Below, in pieces: positions 39,400-53,215 of a stretch of DNA of 64,000 nucleotides. Source of the DNA: Primula veris (taxonomy: Eukaryota > Streptophyta > Magnoliopsida > Ericales > Primulaceae); the NCBI GenBank assembly GCA_963682055.1, contig OY821742.1, positions 2,751,816-2,815,815 of the forward strand, written 5' to 3'. Each line of letters begins with the position of its first letter. The first letter of the stretch is position 1. The translations under genes were made by a program, and so were the position numbers. Under the pieces are notes generated by a model. That model was not told the DNA's origin. It did no database searches and saw only the letters and a list, made by a program, of their open reading frames with translations.

Positions 39400-41150
39400 T
39401 TATAACAAAGGCATAACTCACTTTTTTTGGGCCATTAACTCGGCAAAAGTATTTGAGTGATTACCATGTAAGTAAGAAAATGAAAAAATAATAAAACCAT
39501 TGTGATCTCTCCAAACTTTTCCACAACCACTAGAACCATTACTAAAAGAAGAACCATCAACGTTAAGTTTAAGTTTACCAGAAGGGGGACAATTCCAATG
39601 AACTAACTTATCTTTTTTTTCATTTTACAAGGGATTGAATTGACATTTAAAATACTGAAAGTGAGGCACTCAATTTTTTTTTGCAGAATTTTTAGGTTTT
39701 AACAAGGTATTTAATTCTCTAAGCCACCTAACAATTTTGATTATAATACAATCAGCACTCATAGGTACATTATCAAAGCTACTTTGAATTTTACTCAGCC
39801 AAATTTCCCATGCAATAAAGAAATGTAGCATGGCAGCAAGTAAACCTGTTTGAGGATTATCACATAAATTACACCAACTTACTTCCATTTGTTTCCAATT
39901 ACATGTGAACTGAGAATTAAAAACAAAAGTCTTATTAAAATAACTCCACACTTGCTTGGAAATATCACTGGAACCAAACAAATGTTCTGCTTTGTCCACA
40001 TCATTATTCTCGCAACAAAAACATTTTGTAACCAAGCAAATCCCAACCTTTTTAAAATGTTCTTCAAGTTTAATAGTTGAGAACCACAGTTTTAAAGAGA
40101 AAATATCAATTTTAGTGGGGATGATAGGGTTCCAAATAAATTTAGCAATAGGTAACAAAGGTTTTTTCTCTCTAAGAAAACGGTAAATATTTTTGGATTA
40201 AAAAATACCATCAGCAGAATGTGGCCAATATCGGACATCATCACCGTTTCTTATAAACAAATTCTTACTAGTAACTTTGAGAATACGATTATTACCCCCA
40301 TATGAAAGAGGAGCCCGATGTCCCACCCATTATGATTAATAACTTGATTCAGAAGAACATTGGGAAAAATAACATCAAAAGAGTGGCCCAAAGGACCGTC
40401 CCCAAACCAATTTTCATACCAAAAGCTGATAGAGCCCTCATTAATATTCCACAAGTTGTTATCGACAACGATTTTGAAATGAGCACTAACCATCTTCCAT
40501 ACACAAGAGTGAGTGGCATGGACAATAGGTTCTTCCCGGTTCAAATTATTGTTAAAATATTTTTGGTACACAAAAATTGTCCAACAAGATTCTATTTTCA
40601 GCAATCTTCAGCTCATTTTAGTGTGAAGTGCATTCATAAACTCTTGTAGCCTTTTCACACCTATGCCACCTTCAGAAATAGGACAAAAAAGTTTACCCCA
40701 ATTTAACCAATGATGTTTATTATGTCATTCGTATTCTTCCCAGAAAAAGGTAGAGAAACTTTTTTCAAGTTTCTCAATAACCATTTTAGGGGTATTCAGA
40801 ACTGGAATAAGATGCATTAGTATTGAGGAAAGCACATATTTAACAAGAGTTAATTTAACACCAGAGTTTAGGAAATTAGCCTTCCATCTAACTATTTTTT
40901 TAGTGATATTTTCAAATAAAGGGTCATAAATAGCAGCACTAAGTCTAGTGTGATGAAGTGGAATACCGAGATACTTAGTCGGTAAAGATCTCTCAAAAAA
41001 TCCAATCACTTTAGCAATGATACTTTTTCTCACATTCTTTGAGTTATAAGTAAGGAAAATTTTTTTAACTTTATTAAGCATTTGAGCTGATGCAAAGCTC
41101 ATAAGAGAAAATAAATTTCATAATTATTTCAAGATTGGATTTGCTACCAT
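39400..41150 (-). pseudogene. LINE (non-LTR retrotransposon), decayed 3' half
   Basis: Read on the minus strand. 41102-40725: C-terminal reverse transcriptase region (LPTKYLGIPLHHTRLS, WKANFLNSGVKLTLVKYVL). 40604-40251: the linker with NNLWNINEGSISFWYENWF. 40158-39670: zinc-binding zf-RVT domain (WNPIIPTKIDIFSLKLWF, CFCCENNDVDKAEHLF). About 39610-39470: start of an RNase H (KLKLNVDGSSFSNG, WRDHNG). The frames are broken by stops and shifts, and the catalytic RT core and endonuclease upstream are missing, as in 5'-truncated LINE copies. No poly-A tail or target duplication was found. Confidence 0.88.
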
Positions 41151-44100
41151 TAGCAAAGATTTTCAATTATTATTAATCCTAAGTCCACTCAGAAGTATCA
41201 CACAGAATTTCGACAATGAAGTTTCATTTTTAAAAATATATAGACAAATAATGTTTTCATTTACGTAGGTCATATGCAGATATATATGCTATAGACTTAA
41301 TATTCAGAAACACAAATTTGTGTTTCTTTGTTTGAGTTTTAGTACATTTATTTTGTATATATGTACTAAATTACCCCTAACAGTAAATCTCTCCTCTATT
41401 CCTTAAATGGTTTGACTAACAAGTGGTATGGGGTATTATTTAAACCTTATTTGATATAGTGATTTATAACGAGTCATTGATTTTTTAATCCATCAATTAA
41501 TAGTTATATCAATAGTATTTACAATTGATATATTTTATGATTTAGTAAACAAAAAACCATTTTTACAACACAATAAAACTCAAATAAAAACAGGAAATCT
41601 TAGTTGAAACTAACTTAAAATTAAATATTAATTAAAGAAAAAACTTTTTTAACATAATAAAACTCAAATAAAAAATATAGAACCCTAGTTTAGACTATTC
41701 TAAAATTTTAAAAAATATACTCTAAGAATATTTAGAATTGAAATACGGAAATAAATGAAATGAAATAAAATATTGATACATTCGTTTTCTTAACAAATTA
41801 TTCACTATGAATTTACATATATTTTCTCTAAATCTCCATTTAAAATGTAATTTAATATATAATTACAAATATTAAATAATTATATTAATTGTTAAATATA
41901 ATACCTTAATTACATTTATTATCTAGTGCATGGGACACTACCTGTCTTTAACCTTCCTTAAAATATCTTCATACTTTTCTCTTTTTTAGTTAAGTCTCCC
42001 TCACCGTTTATTTTCCATGTTTAAATAATTTTGTAAGGAAAAATAGAGTATGAACAAAAAAGTATAAAAACTAAAATAAAATAGAGGGGGTGATAGAGTT
42101 ACAGCGTATTCCATATTTATAAAAAAAAACCAACACGGTTCACTTTACTCTAACATATATTGATGATATAAATTCATACAAATGATGGATTAGCACCCGG
42201 TATCTTCTTTGTACCTGAAGTTTTTTTTCTTTTGAATTTTAGCACAATGCTCGGTTGTCGAATCCTAACTCCGCCACTTATTTAGATTGTATTACTGGCA
42301 TAAGCATTGACACGGTCCCATACTGAGGAGGATAAGTTGGTTAATATTTCAAAGAAGCAAACCAGATTCGTATCGAGAGTTCAAATTGTTTTTACATCTA
42401 TGCTTAGTACTTAGCTTCAATCTTTTGATTTGATTGTTGAATTTTATTCATTAAAAGTATAGTGTATAAATAAACGAATTGTATATATTTATATTGAAAT
42501 AAATTGCAACTGTATGTCTTTAGAATATTACTCAAATCAAACTTTCCACAGAGAAATAGTTGATACTTGTATCCACATGCATATATACTTTTGCTTCAAA
42601 AAGAAATTAGAAACAAAGTACTCCTATATATAGTTGGTATATTTGCTTGATCTAAAAGAACATCTGCTAATTAATTACAGTACCGCTGTTACATTTTTCT
42701 TTAGACGATATAATCAAATACCAGTCACGATAAGGTTTGGTTATCAAGGGGGGTTATATTGCTTTACGTCATTCATGTTGTTTGCTTTTGTATATTAGAC
42801 CTTGGCAATTCATTCTTCTAGAAAAGTTTATTTTGTTTCTTATGATTTATCAGGACAATGGGGTTACCGACCACTGACTGAAAACGAACTTCGAGCGATC
42901 ACGTACGTCAATAATATTCCTCGACGGTGATATAGAGACAGCAATTCAGGTATCTTTGTTAACTTATTACTTATACTGGGCTAACATATATATAATTACA
43001 ATTAATACAAAGTATATACCTCTTTCGCTCTTTCTGGATCAGTCATGCGTTGCTACAGAGTAGAAAGAATGATAGTTATTGAGCTCAAGTATGATAGTTA
43101 AAGAGGGTACAAATGTTCCTGATCACTTTTCCTTTCTACAAAAATACATTCATGAAAAAGAAAGTTGGAGAGTTATGGGATGGAATCTCTGCTTCTTCTT
43201 TTTAATGAAAAAGGAAAGAAAAATCTACCTATTATGATTAACGTTTTGAGTCCAATAACTCGGATATAGTATACAAAAACAGTACTGCTATTGCGTCAGA
43301 CACTTGAGACAGACTAATGGTCCGACTGTTCCTAATTGTAATTTTCATATTACATTTTCCACTCAACTTTTGTTATAAACAAAAAACTCATACAACTCCG
43401 TATTCTTTATTTTGGTAATCATCTCTCTCTTTTAGAAATTATTATTATAAAACCCTAGTTGATACTAAAATTTAAAACACAATAAAAACTCAAATATAAT
43501 ATTCTAAAATCCTAGTCGAGACTTTTTTTTATTATTAATAACAGACCCATTTTATATAATCCTAGTTGAGACTACTGTAAAGTTAAATATTAATTGAAAA
43601 TATTTAAAATATTTTATTTGACGGAACATTCAACAAAATAAAAACTCAAATATAATATTATAAAATTCTATTTGATACTAACCTAAAGTTAAATACTGAT
43701 TAAAAATATTAAAAAAATTTAATGATATTTTTAGATATAGGGCCGAATAGCAGACTATTAAATTTCGCTGTGAAAAGGAAATTTTAAATTTAAATTGAGT
43801 ACTGATGTGTTGAAAGTCTGGCTGAACTTATCTGACTCTTTAGCATTATTGATACAAAAAATGTAAGAAAAATTATAACTAGATACATATACTGTGTAAT
43901 TGATTCCAAAAAAGCCATTCCTAGAAGATGTTCACCTTGTAACCATTATTGCTAATATTTACCGAGACTAGTAAGGGGGAACAAATATGAGTTTCTTGCC
44001 AAGTGAAATAGTAAAAGTTGGTGTGACTTTTAGAATGGTACCTTTGCGGCAAATCATGTGATTCTTTTTTGGTATAAGCCATTACTACATTTAGCATATT

Positions 44101-45231
44101 AGCTTTGCTTTGTAGTTTATTTTCCCAACTACGACTTTCTTCAAGTTGTAGTTTTATGTTAGCCGGAAAGGAGTTATCTTGGTGTATTTGCTTTCTTTGC
44201 TTGCGCTCTAAGTGGTAGAGTGTGCTATCAGAGCTCCAACTTGTACTTTTATATCGTGAAATGATACAATATGTTTAACTTAAAAAAAAAAAGATGTTCA
44301 CCATTAGAGCATTCAGATCTCACCCATCAAATTCTAATTTATCTATAATTTTGAATAATTTAGCTCCAAAATTCAACTAAATCAAGCTCACAATAAACTC
44401 TCTATTTTTTAAGAAGACCACTATAACTTTTTATAAATAGAGAATAAATAAGACTACTCATCAATTAAAAATTAATGGATCTCACTTTAATCATGTGTAT
44501 GTTATTCCTCAAAATGTGAAATTTACATTAAAATATAATGTTAAAATAGTTAATTATTGATAGAGATCATGCTTTAGAGAGATTATAAAACGTATGACTT
44601 TCTAAATATTAAAAAAATAAATTTTTATTTCTTATTTGAAGAGAATTTTGATGAGACTGATGTGAATGTACATTTGACCGGATAAAAAAAACTACAAGTT
44701 TCTCCTCTTTCCCCTCTCTCTCTTAGTTTCCCCATTACCTTTTTCGCGGCCTCCTTTTTTTTTCCGCTTATTATTATTAATAATAACGTGCGCTAGTACA
44801 TAGTTCAATTTGTCCGGGGAACAAGTTCCGATGGGCTATCGACAAATAAGATACTTTTTTTGGGGCCTGCTGTATACTCCATACATTTCTAGATTGTATT
44901 TACCATAAACAAAAAGTTGTATCATCAATTTACAAACTCATAGGAAAGTTGCTATATAGTAATCATGGAGTACATATATATAAACATGGGATCCATCTAA
45001 TTCTTCATGTACTTTTGTGTAACCGTGTGAGAGAGAGATATTACTCCAGTGAGAGACTTTGTACTGAAACAGATAAATTTATCGAAGAAACATACATATA
45101 ATAGCGAAAAGAAATTATTACAAGAAATTATTACACAGATTACAAGTAAATTAAGTTCATATCCCAAAGGTACATAATCGCTCTTTCGTTTTTAATTCCT
45201 GGTGTTTGGAAATTCAAATTACTTATTACAT
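41151..45231. other. Intergenic region between LINE and RLP2
   Basis: No convincing gene. 42480-42630 is an eroded copy of the block flank (ttgcaactgtatgtcttta, then tgtccacatgcatatat-like sequence as at 38200). 43430-43740 repeats phrases such as aaaccctagttgatact and aaaactcaaatataatat, which also occur at 41570-41700. 44310-44670 carries gagcattcagatctc at one end and gatgagactgatgtgaatg near the other and may be a MITE. The last ~180 bases are RLP2 3' flank. Confidence 0.5.
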
Positions 45232-48200
45232 TCACTCTCTTTTATTATAAAAGATATGGCAGCATCTAGATATAAAATCCGAGAGCTTAAACCAAGCACT
45301 ATCTAATGCTCCAAAAAAAGTAATTCTCCACGATTTGCTGAGAACTAAGGGACCTATTAGAACCCAGAAACCAAATATGAATCCTATTGCAATGCTGCCA
45401 ATAAACCACAAGTCTAGATATTCATCACTTTCTTCTTCAACTCCAAACACAACTTTCGGTACTATCTTGTTCTCATTGCATTTTCCAAGAGGTGGCCCAC
45501 AGAGCTTGTTACCGCCAAAGCTGGATTCATCAAAGCTTTGGAGTTGAGTACTTGTAGGAATTTTCCCTGTGAGTTTGTTATTTGACAGGTTCAAGTTATT
45601 TAAGAGACTCATTCTCGACATGCTCAACGGAATTTCACCTGATAGTTGATTAAGAGAAAGATCTAAGCTTTCGAGTGATATCATTTCACTAATGTTGATT
45701 GGAATGGAACCTAAAAAGTGATTCCGAGACAAATTCAGGAACCTCAAACCCGCAAGTCTTGTTAATCCCTCCGGGATCGAACCTGATAAGTTATTCGATG
45801 AAAGATCCATAAACTTCACGAACATAATTATTGAACTATATTCGTTCTCACTTCCTTTTGTCACCAAAACCCCATTATCATATGTAAAGACTTCGTGTGA
45901 ACTATATTCTGTCAAAAACCCATCCCTTCCGTAGTTCATATTCAATTCCGTGTTTCTTAGAGCACTGAAATTAGTAAAGCACTTTGGCACTAACCCAGAA
46001 AGGCTATTGTGAGCAAGGTCTAAAATCTGAAGCGATTGAAGATGACATAGTTCATTTGGAATCTTTCCGTGGAACCTATTAGAGTGAAGATTCAAATTTA
46101 CCAATTCTGGAAATGACCTACCCACCCAAGTAGGTATATTTCCTGAAAATTGATTTCCTCCAAGGTCAATTGTTTGCAATACCGTACAATTTTGTAGAGT
46201 CTGAGGCAACATTCCCGAGAGATTGTTATTATGCAAGTGTAGATTCATAAGATTATATGCACCTCGAATTGAGTTTGGGATGGGACCATGCAGATGATTG
46301 TTGTCTAATTTTAGATGATATAGATTTGTCCAATTCCCGAAGCAGTCAGGAATACTCCCTGACAAAAGATTATATCGAAAATTTATGAAGTTACTATTTC
46401 TGTTAGTCTGATTACAAAAGAATTGGTGAATAGATTCGGAGAAAAAATTGTTCGAAAGATCTAGCCAATATGCTTGAGACATGAATGTTGTTAATGGACC
46501 AGTGAAATGGTTTGAACTTAGATCGGCGAATGAATAAAAAGGAGTAAACCTAATTATTCCATCATTAGGAATCTCTCCATAAAATCCATTAGATGATAAA
46601 TTTAGGTATGTAAAAGTTCCATGGGTCTTATTCCAGAACTGGGTGGGAATAAAATCCAATATTTTTGTGTTTGAAATGTCTAAGTACTTTAGTTGTTTTT
46701 GTGATTGCAGCCAAGAAGGGAATCGGGGTCCGAGATGACAATTTCTCAAATCCAAAAATTGAAGTTGAAAGGGAGGAATCCAGACATCACGAAGTTTCCA
46801 GGCCAGTTTATTTTCCGATGCAGTTAGGTACCTTAATCTCTTAAGATTTGCAAAATGAAGGTCTGTAATGACACCTTCCATCGAGTTCCCATCGAAGCGA
46901 AGTCTTTCTAACATTGTAAGTTGCCCTATAACTTCAGGCAGGGTTCCATTCAATAGATTAAAAGAAAGACCTAAATACTTCAAGTTTGATAATCTTGCTA
47001 ATGAAGATGGAATTGTACCTGAGATGAAGTTATAAGAAAGGCTAATATGGACTAGATTTCTGAAATCACCAATCTCATATGGCAAGTGCCCAGTGACATT
47101 AGCTCCATTTAACCTCAGTACTTCCAATCTCTTAAACATGAAACTCCTAAGGAAATTTCCTATGTCCAACATATAGAGATTATTATACGACAAGATAATA
47201 CCCTTCAAGTTGCGGAGCTTTCCCAAGGATACTGGCACCGACCCCTCCAGTTTATTGTGGCTCAGATTGAGACTAGTTAGAGAAGTTAAGTTACCTATTT
47301 CATTTGCGATGACACCTTCCAACATATTATAAGAAAGATCAACTTCTTCAAGATATTGGAAACTATAAAACCACTTTGGTATTCTCATGCTAGAACCTTC
47401 ATTCCCATGGTTGAAGAAGGATTTTATCAAGGTCGTGTTTTTAAGAGCACTTGGAAATGGATTGTCAGAAAATGATCCTCCACCTATGTCTATGGAGACT
47501 AGACGAGGGAGATTAAATAGCCACTCAGGAACAGGTGACCTGAACTTGTTTTCATAAAGGTTGAGAATCGAGAGTGAAGTAAAGTTAACACTGGTAATCG
47601 AAGGTGAAATATCTCTCAAATTACAACCAGACAAGTACAGTTCACGTAGAGAAGGGAGCATGCTCGTCGCATGTTCCCAACCTATTGTCTCGCTCAAGTT
47701 TAGCCAAGACATATCGAGATATCGTAATGAAACAAGACCTGAAATCCATCTGAAACTATCACTACTTAGACCGGAGTTACCTCCAAAATCAAGATGGCGA
47801 ATCCTGGATAGATTTCCAAGTTGATGAGGGATATTTCCGCTAAATTCAGATTGTGAAAAATTGAGGTACCTCAAACTTGTAATGGAGCCAATGAAGCTAG
47901 GTAATGGACTATAATTAAAATAGTTGCTGCTCAAGTCGAGATGACGGAGGTGCTTCAGATCAAGTAACGATGGATTAATCTTGCCACCTAATCGTTGATA
48001 AGAATAAGGAAAGTATCCATCAATATCTAACAGCGTCTCATATGGAGCTTGCAGTTTAATTTTAGTGATGTGGCCAGTGAAGTTGCTGCATACGATTCCA
48101 TACCATGCACAACAGTCATTGCCGACCCATGAAGATAGGATGTTCGAAGGGTCGGATAAATCATGCTTGAACTTAAGAAGAGCTTGCCTCTCAGTTTCAA

Positions 48201-48312
48201 AGCAACGAGTACCCAAGCTATCACTACTCGCACTAGCTAAGCAGTAACAATGGAATGTAGTGGCAGCAAAAAAGCAACAATAAAGTGAAATAAGAAGTTT
48301 AGTATAGCTCAT
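45232..48312 (-). CDS. LRR receptor-like protein RLP2 (EIX2/Cf-like)
   Basis: A 1026-residue single-exon paralogue of RLP1. Same order: signal peptide about 1-29, LRR cap ([19 protein letters not shown], then CCAWYGIVC), about thirty LRRs, island at about 785-828 ending [12 protein letters not shown], closing LRRs, cap [10 protein letters not shown], acidic EEESDEYLD, transmembrane helix about 968-990 (IGFIFGFW, GxxxG), basic tail ending YNKRE. No kinase. Most of the N-terminal and middle LRRs are nearly the same as in RLP1. Differences are concentrated in the repeats after about residue 600 and in the island ([13 protein letters not shown] here versus [13 protein letters not shown] in RLP1). 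The same family role is inferred: membrane-bound recognition with SOBIR1/BAK1 partners. Intact and probably expressed. Confidence 0.95.
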   Translation of the reverse strand: MSYTKLLISLYCCFFAATTFHCYCLASASSDSLGTRCFETERQALLKFKHDLSDPSNILSSWVGNDCCAWYGIVCSNFTGHITKIKLQAPYETLLDIDGYFPYSYQRLGGKINPSLLDLKHLRHLDLSSNYFNYSPLPSFIGSITSLRYLNFSQSEFSGNIPHQLGNLSRIRHLDFGGNSGLSSDSFRWISGLVSLRYLDMSWLNLSETIGWEHATSMLPSLRELYLSGCNLRDISPSITSVNFTSLSILNLYENKFRSPVPEWLFNLPRLVSIDIGGGSFSDNPFPSALKNTTLIKSFFNHGNEGSSMRIPKWFYSFQYLEEVDLSYNMLEGVIANEIGNLTSLTSLNLSHNKLEGSVPVSLGKLRNLKGIILSYNNLYMLDIGNFLRSFMFKRLEVLRLNGANVTGHLPYEIGDFRNLVHISLSYNFISGTIPSSLARLSNLKYLGLSFNLLNGTLPEVIGQLTMLERLRFDGNSMEGVITDLHFANLKRLRYLTASENKLAWKLRDVWIPPFQLQFLDLRNCHLGPRFPSWLQSQKQLKYLDISNTKILDFIPTQFWNKTHGTFTYLNLSSNGFYGEIPNDGIIRFTPFYSFADLSSNHFTGPLTTFMSQAYWLDLSNNFFSESIHQFFCNQTNRNSNFINFRYNLLSGSIPDCFGNWTNLYHLKLDNNHLHGPIPNSIRGAYNLMNLHLHNNNLSGMLPQTLQNCTVLQTIDLGGNQFSGNIPTWVGRSFPELVNLNLHSNRFHGKIPNELCHLQSLQILDLAHNSLSGLVPKCFTNFSALRNTELNMNYGRDGFLTEYSSHEVFTYDNGVLVTKGSENEYSSIIMFVKFMDLSSNNLSGSIPEGLTRLAGLRFLNLSRNHFLGSIPINISEMISLESLDLSLNQLSGEIPLSMSRMSLLNNLNLSNNKLTGKIPTSTQLQSFDESSFGGNKLCGPPLGKCNENKIVPKVVFGVEEESDEYLDLWFIGSIAIGFIFGFWVLIGPLVLSKSWRITFFGALDSAWFKLSDFISRCCHIFYNKRE

Positions 48313-48380
48313 GATTTAAAAATGTATTTGATTTGGTGTATGTAGTTTTGGACATGATTTAGTGTGAAGACTATGATTGA

Positions 48381-48388
48381 TATATATA
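48381..48388 (-). promoter_or_regulatory. TATA box of RLP2
   Basis: TATATATA about 70 bp upstream of the ATG, same spacing and nearly the same surroundings as RLP1. Similarity to the RLP1 upstream region fades after about 48460. Confidence 0.65.
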
Positions 48389-48462
48389 GCTAATATTTAG
48401 CTACAACTATTCTTGCAAAGACTTTGAAGTTTCAACACCGACACTTTTAGCTTTTTTTCTAA

Positions 48463-50085
48463 TCGTTCTAAATAATGAATATTGTAGATAGAAAGGAAAA
48501 GTGAAAGAGATTTTTTTTAACGTGATGTTGCACCTTTAAACTACTTTTTTTTTTACTTAATTCGGAGACAATAAAATATATTGATGAGTATTAAAAAGAT
48601 AGCAATTATAATATTTTTTTTTAGGGTTAAGATGGTACAAATAGAAAAGTTTAAGTTATTTAGAAAAAGTGAGTTTGAATTTCATTAATTAATAAATATT
48701 CCAGTTTTCGCACATAAAATTTAAATACAAAATTTTATGTCTTTTATAGAGACTAGAAGTATGACCTTGCAAAGTGGAAGAAAAATAGATACGAAACTCT
48801 ACCATTATAACACATTTTGATCCATGATAATAAATGAACACTTTATATATGTATAACTTTTTATTGAAATTTATATATAATAATCAAGGGGCCAAATAGA
48901 TTTCTGACCCCTCGATGCAATTTTTTGGGAAATACCTGCTGTCTCAATAAAAAAAAATTGTTAGTTTATTATCGGTGTCTATGTTGCTAAACTAATAAAC
49001 AATTTATCAACAATAGTTTATCAACAATTTTTATTGCTAAACTAAGCGACACTCGTTTTACTATCAGTTTAATAACAGAACCTCTGATGGTAAACTGATA
49101 TTTTTTTAGTCTCCAGACTACTGATTTGAGTAGTTTAGACATTAATCAACCTTTAAAGATTTCCATTTTATACAGAGATCGATAGGTTGCCTTAGTCCTA
49201 TTCTGTCTTGACTGCTCCTAACACAATTTTTTTTGTTTAAATATTATTGCTCTTAATAAATTATAGAAATAGATGAAAAAAATAATTGTGCCTTTTTTTC
49301 CGGTGAGGTCGGGGCTGTTGCCCTACTTGTCACTTCCCTTAGCTATCCTGATGACAACTAGTACTGAATGTCTATAAAATACTCATTCCTTTCAAATTGT
49401 TGGGACTATACGAAATTACGTGCAATTTTAACCGATAAATAACTCATATATAACTAGTGGGAATCGAATTTTTCAAAACCTAATCGCATAGTTCAAATGT
49501 TAAATTATTTGAACAAATTTTAAAAATTTAGATTTCAACAATTTAAGCACAATATATTTACCAGTCAAAGTTACATATAGATAGATAGTGTCCCAATATT
49601 TTAGAACGGGGGAGTAGTACTCAAGTCAAGATTTCTACAAATACTAGTAAAAGTTAAAGAACTGTGCTATTGTGGTCCATAAAGAAAATGAGAATTTTTG
49701 CGCTCAAATATGATAGCTAAGAAACTAAGAGGGTGTCCATATAAAAAAACTAAAAAAAATTGCATAAATTCCTGACTTTTTCTTGCTATGAAAAGACATC
49801 CATATGTATTTTTTACATGCAGGTGCGGTGTTGTTAGATGAGAATCTCGGTTTTAAAGTACGAATTGTCTCGCATATAATGGAAGCCATTGGTGCTTCAA
49901 ATGAACTAACAGTGGATTCATATTCCCAGTTAACGGATGTACAAACTTAAAAGTATTCATTCACTCATTAAAAGTAAAAAAAAAAAGTAGTTAGCTTAGT
50001 ATAGCTGCTCCTACATTATTTTGCTACAGTATTTATGACCGTCTTATTTCAATTATTGTTTTCTCCTACATTTTTTTGAGTAGCT
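48463..50085. other. Intergenic region 5' of RLP2
   Basis: No gene. 49382-49615 is a diverged copy of the MITE in the 9878-11870 repeat (acgtgcaattttaaccg, atagttcaaatgttaaatt, ends in gaacgggggagta). 49618-49735 is a diverged repeat flank (actagtaaaagttaaag, ctattgtggtccataaag). 49760-49830 resembles 51483-51545. Confidence 0.6.
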
Positions 50086-50089
50086 CAGT

Positions 50090-50925
50090 TTAAGAAAGTG
50101 GGCCTCGTTGAAAGAGGCCAAGACTTGGAAGAGTCTTAAGTCATTCTTAAGTCAATGATAGTTGAAAGTATTCGGAATACTTGGGAGTTGTGGCCATACA
50201 TAAACACTATCAGAAGGATAGTGCAATTGTGGTTGATAAAAAAAAAAGAGGTATTGTGTTCAATTAAGATAGCTAAGAGCAACCGTATCAACAAATTTAA
50301 TCATTTTTTTGAGTGGGTCAGTTCAAGGAATGAGACCTCGTTGAATGAGCCCAAGACTTGGAAGGGTCGTAAGTCATTCTTCAAATCAATGGAAGTTGGA
50401 AGTATTCGGAATGCTTGGGAGTTGGGAGCATACATAAACACTATCACAAGGATAGTGCCATTGTGCTTTATAAAAAAACGAGAGGTATTGCGTTCAATTA
50501 AGATAGCTAAGAGCAACCGTATCAACGACTCTAACCATTTTTTTGAGTGGCTCAGTTGAAGAAAGAGGAGCTCGTTGAATGAGGCCAAGACTTGAAAGGG
50601 TCATAAGTCATTTTTCAAGTCAATGGTAGTTGGAAGTATTCGGAATGCTTGGGAGTTGGGACCATACATAAACACTATCACAATGATAGTGTCATTGTGG
50701 TTTATAAAAAAACAAGAGGCATTGCGCTCAATTAAGATAGCTAAGAGCAATCGTATCAACGACTTTAACCATTTTTTTGAGTGGTTCAGTTCAAGGAAGG
50801 GGACCTCGTTGAAAGAGACCAAAACTTGGAAGGGTCTTAAGTCATTTTTCAAGTCAAAGGTAGTTACAAGTATTCGGAATGCTTGTGAGTTAGGATGGGA
50901 CCATGCAGATTATATGCACCTCTAA
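50090..50925 (+). repeat. ~233-bp tandem repeat, about 3.5 copies
   Basis: The phrase aagtcattcttcaa followed by agttggaagtattcggaatgcttggga recurs at about 50139, 50370, 50606 and 50839. Each unit also holds acataaacactatcacaa, aattaagatagctaagagca and ttttttgagtggctcag. Reading frames of 83-134 codons cross the units on both strands only because few stops happen to occur. They encode the same repeat and I do not treat them as genes. Confidence 0.9.
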
Positions 50926-50948
50926 TTGAGTTTGGGATGGGACCATTC
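50900..50948 (-). pseudogene. RLP gene fragment fused to tandem repeat
   Basis: gattatatgcacctctaatt and gagtttgggatgggacca match 46253-46290 inside RLP2 (an LRR region), directly after the last tandem unit. Only about 45 bases remain. Confidence 0.75.
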
Positions 50949-52254
50949 CGAATTCGGCCCCTATTAGTAGTGAATGTCTCTTGAATGGTACTCAAATCAA
51001 ATTTATTGTATATATTTATATTTATTCTTTGCTATTAAATTTGATGCTACATGATGTTAATATAATGCTACATGATGCAACTACAAATGATGATACTGCT
51101 TATTTTTATTTTTTTTCTTTTTGGTAAAGTTAAAACGCATTTTTTACTATTTATTTTTAACTTGGATTCTACATTATATCTATGAAATGTTAAATGATAG
51201 CGTGAATGATGTTACATTATTATTATTATTATTATCCTAGATATGAATTTTTAGTTTGTGGAGTGATTTATGGAGAAAGAAAATATGATCTATAATATGA
51301 GTGGGGAATAATTTATGAATAATTATGAGATCATGTTTAATGAAATTTAAGGTTATTCTAGTTTTATAAATTTACATATATATTTTTAAAAGATTTAAAA
51401 ATTCGGCTCTTTATAGATTATGTTTCGTTTTATTAAATTTATAGTTACAACGACTTGGGTCTTTGGTCAAGATCAATGCCTTTTTTCTGACTTTTTCTTT
51501 CTATTAAAATGCATTCATATGTAGTTTTTTTACATGCATGTCATTTACCTAGGTCATATACTAGGCCTGTGGGGAAAAAATACTAGAGTATCGATAATGA
51601 TGTTATTAATTTTAATAATATTAATTTTAACACATTATTATTTAATTGCATATTAAATGATACATATGTAACTTAAATTTAACATTCACATTAGTGTATT
51701 AACTTAACAAAGTTATCTAATTTTAATTGAAATTAATTATTAATTAAAATCTCATTAATTAGTCATTTTGTAAACCCCCACTAATATAGGAAGTAAAATG
51801 GGAGTAGTTGAAATATAGTTCACGTTTTAATTAATGGTATTTTATCACATCATCAATTAACAATATTAAAAACATTGTTATATTTAACAACTTTTTTAAT
51901 ATCTATAAAGATAACACATTATTTAACTTATCTAATAAATAAAAAAAATGCATTGTTAGCTAACTATTTTAGTTAACAATACATATAACAATATTATTGT
52001 AGATGCCCTTATAATAATAGATATGTATCATTTGATGCAAGGCAATCGAAAATACTACTCCCGACTTTTTCACAAGGTGCTGATGCAAAAACAAAAACAA
52101 AGTCGGAAGGTTTTTTTATATTTTAAATTTACCTCACAACGTACCAATTTAACCAACGAATTTATAATTTGATAGCTCATAGTTTTAAATCGCGTTATCA
52201 CTATCGCCTAATCTTTTTCTTGCTCTAAAAAGGTAAAGGCTTTTTTGATTTTAT
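50949..52254. other. AT-rich intergenic region
   Basis: No gene. Contains a (TTA)n run at 51218-51233, the CACTA empty site at 51456-51485, and at 52068-52095 a phrase shared with 32441-32470 (tttttcacaaggtgctgatg). Confidence 0.55.
51456..51485. other. Empty site of the CACTA MITE
   Basis: gggtctttggtcaagatcaatgcc-type sequence with a single TCA (51473-51475), where 8041-8256 and 53660-53885 have the MITE flanked by TCA on both sides. It is the pre-insertion state in a paralogous segment. Confidence 0.85.
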
Positions 52255-52529
52255 TTGTCAATTACTCCATACAATTTTTGAATGGGAACTTTGTAAATGA
52301 CTTGTTCAGCAACAACTAAACTTGTAAGTGATGTAACCAATTAAAATCTAGTGAAATTCCAGTAAAACCAAAATTGTAAACCAATTTATCTTTTTTTTTT
52401 TGTTTTTTTTTTTACATAAGATAGGTACCCCTGGTTACCTTTTGTATGTTGTTGGAAGAATTGTGATTTTTTTGGCATAAAATTAGAAAATATGTGGTTA
52501 CATGTCTTTTTCCCAAAAATAAATATAGA

Positions 52530-52627
52530 ATATCATAGGTTGGTGTGGAAATGGTTTTCAGTACTGTATCATTTTGTGTGAGAGTATGTAAATGGAACTG
52601 TGCTTGGGATTTGGTTGAGATCTAAAA
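52530..52627 (+). pseudogene. MAGO 3'UTR relic (block R3)
   Basis: Same relic as 6905-7003 (ggtgtggaaatggtttt, gtgtgagagtatgta, gtgcttgggatt). No coding sequence. Confidence 0.75.
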
Positions 52628-52804
52628 CATTAATATTGATTTTGAGTGTCTAAATGACCTGCATGGCTCATTTTTCACTTTGATAAATCTCTTGTTAACT
52701 TTAACAAGAGTTTTATAGAGTGATACCCAAAAAATATCATGTCATCATTTATATGGGGTTTTATAGTTTTATTACATCAAACTATCTGTTTTTAATGATT
52801 TAGG

Positions 52805-53215
52805 TACACACCTTTCAAATTTTCCAATTTAGGTATAACACTATAATAACTTTCTAATTTAGGTACCACCGTCTAAATAAATCACGAAATCATGTCACGT
52901 GACATTTGACAAACATTAATTTGAGAGGCTAATTTAACAATTTTGCATAAAAATATGTCATCCTATAAAAACGTTTCTCTCAATTTCACACATAACACAA
53001 ATTTGGATTATATGCTAATTTTTTTTATGTGTGAAATTGGGGGGAAAATTTTTCTAGGATGACATATTTTTGTGCAAAATTGTCAAATTAGTCTCTCAAA
53101 TTAATGTTTGTCAAATGTCACATGACATAATTCCGTGATTTATTTAGACGGTGGTACCTAAATTGAAAAGTTATTATAGTGTGGTACCTAAATTGAAAAA
53201 TTTAAAAAGTGGATA
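52805..53215. mobile_element. Fold-back MITE (block R3 copy)
   Basis: Inverted arms around a centre near 53020, homologous to 7180-7560, with the same atttagacggtggtacct outer word. Confidence 0.75.

Noticed and set aside
42854..42928. Exon-like stretch on the plus strand (acceptor-like tttatcag, then a short open frame containing WGYRPLTENELRAI)
   Set aside because: No family recognised, the frame closes after about 25 codons, and no neighbouring exon was found.
43022..43062. Weak similarity to the GDH exon at 13403-13478 (shared tctggatcagt and a donor-like edge)
   Set aside because: Only about 11 contiguous bases match and the frame is broken; could be chance, although the surroundings do resemble the duplicated flank.
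50155..50852. Open frames across the 233-bp repeat that might suggest a repetitive protein
   Set aside because: Both strands are open equally and no start context, domain or conservation pattern supports coding.
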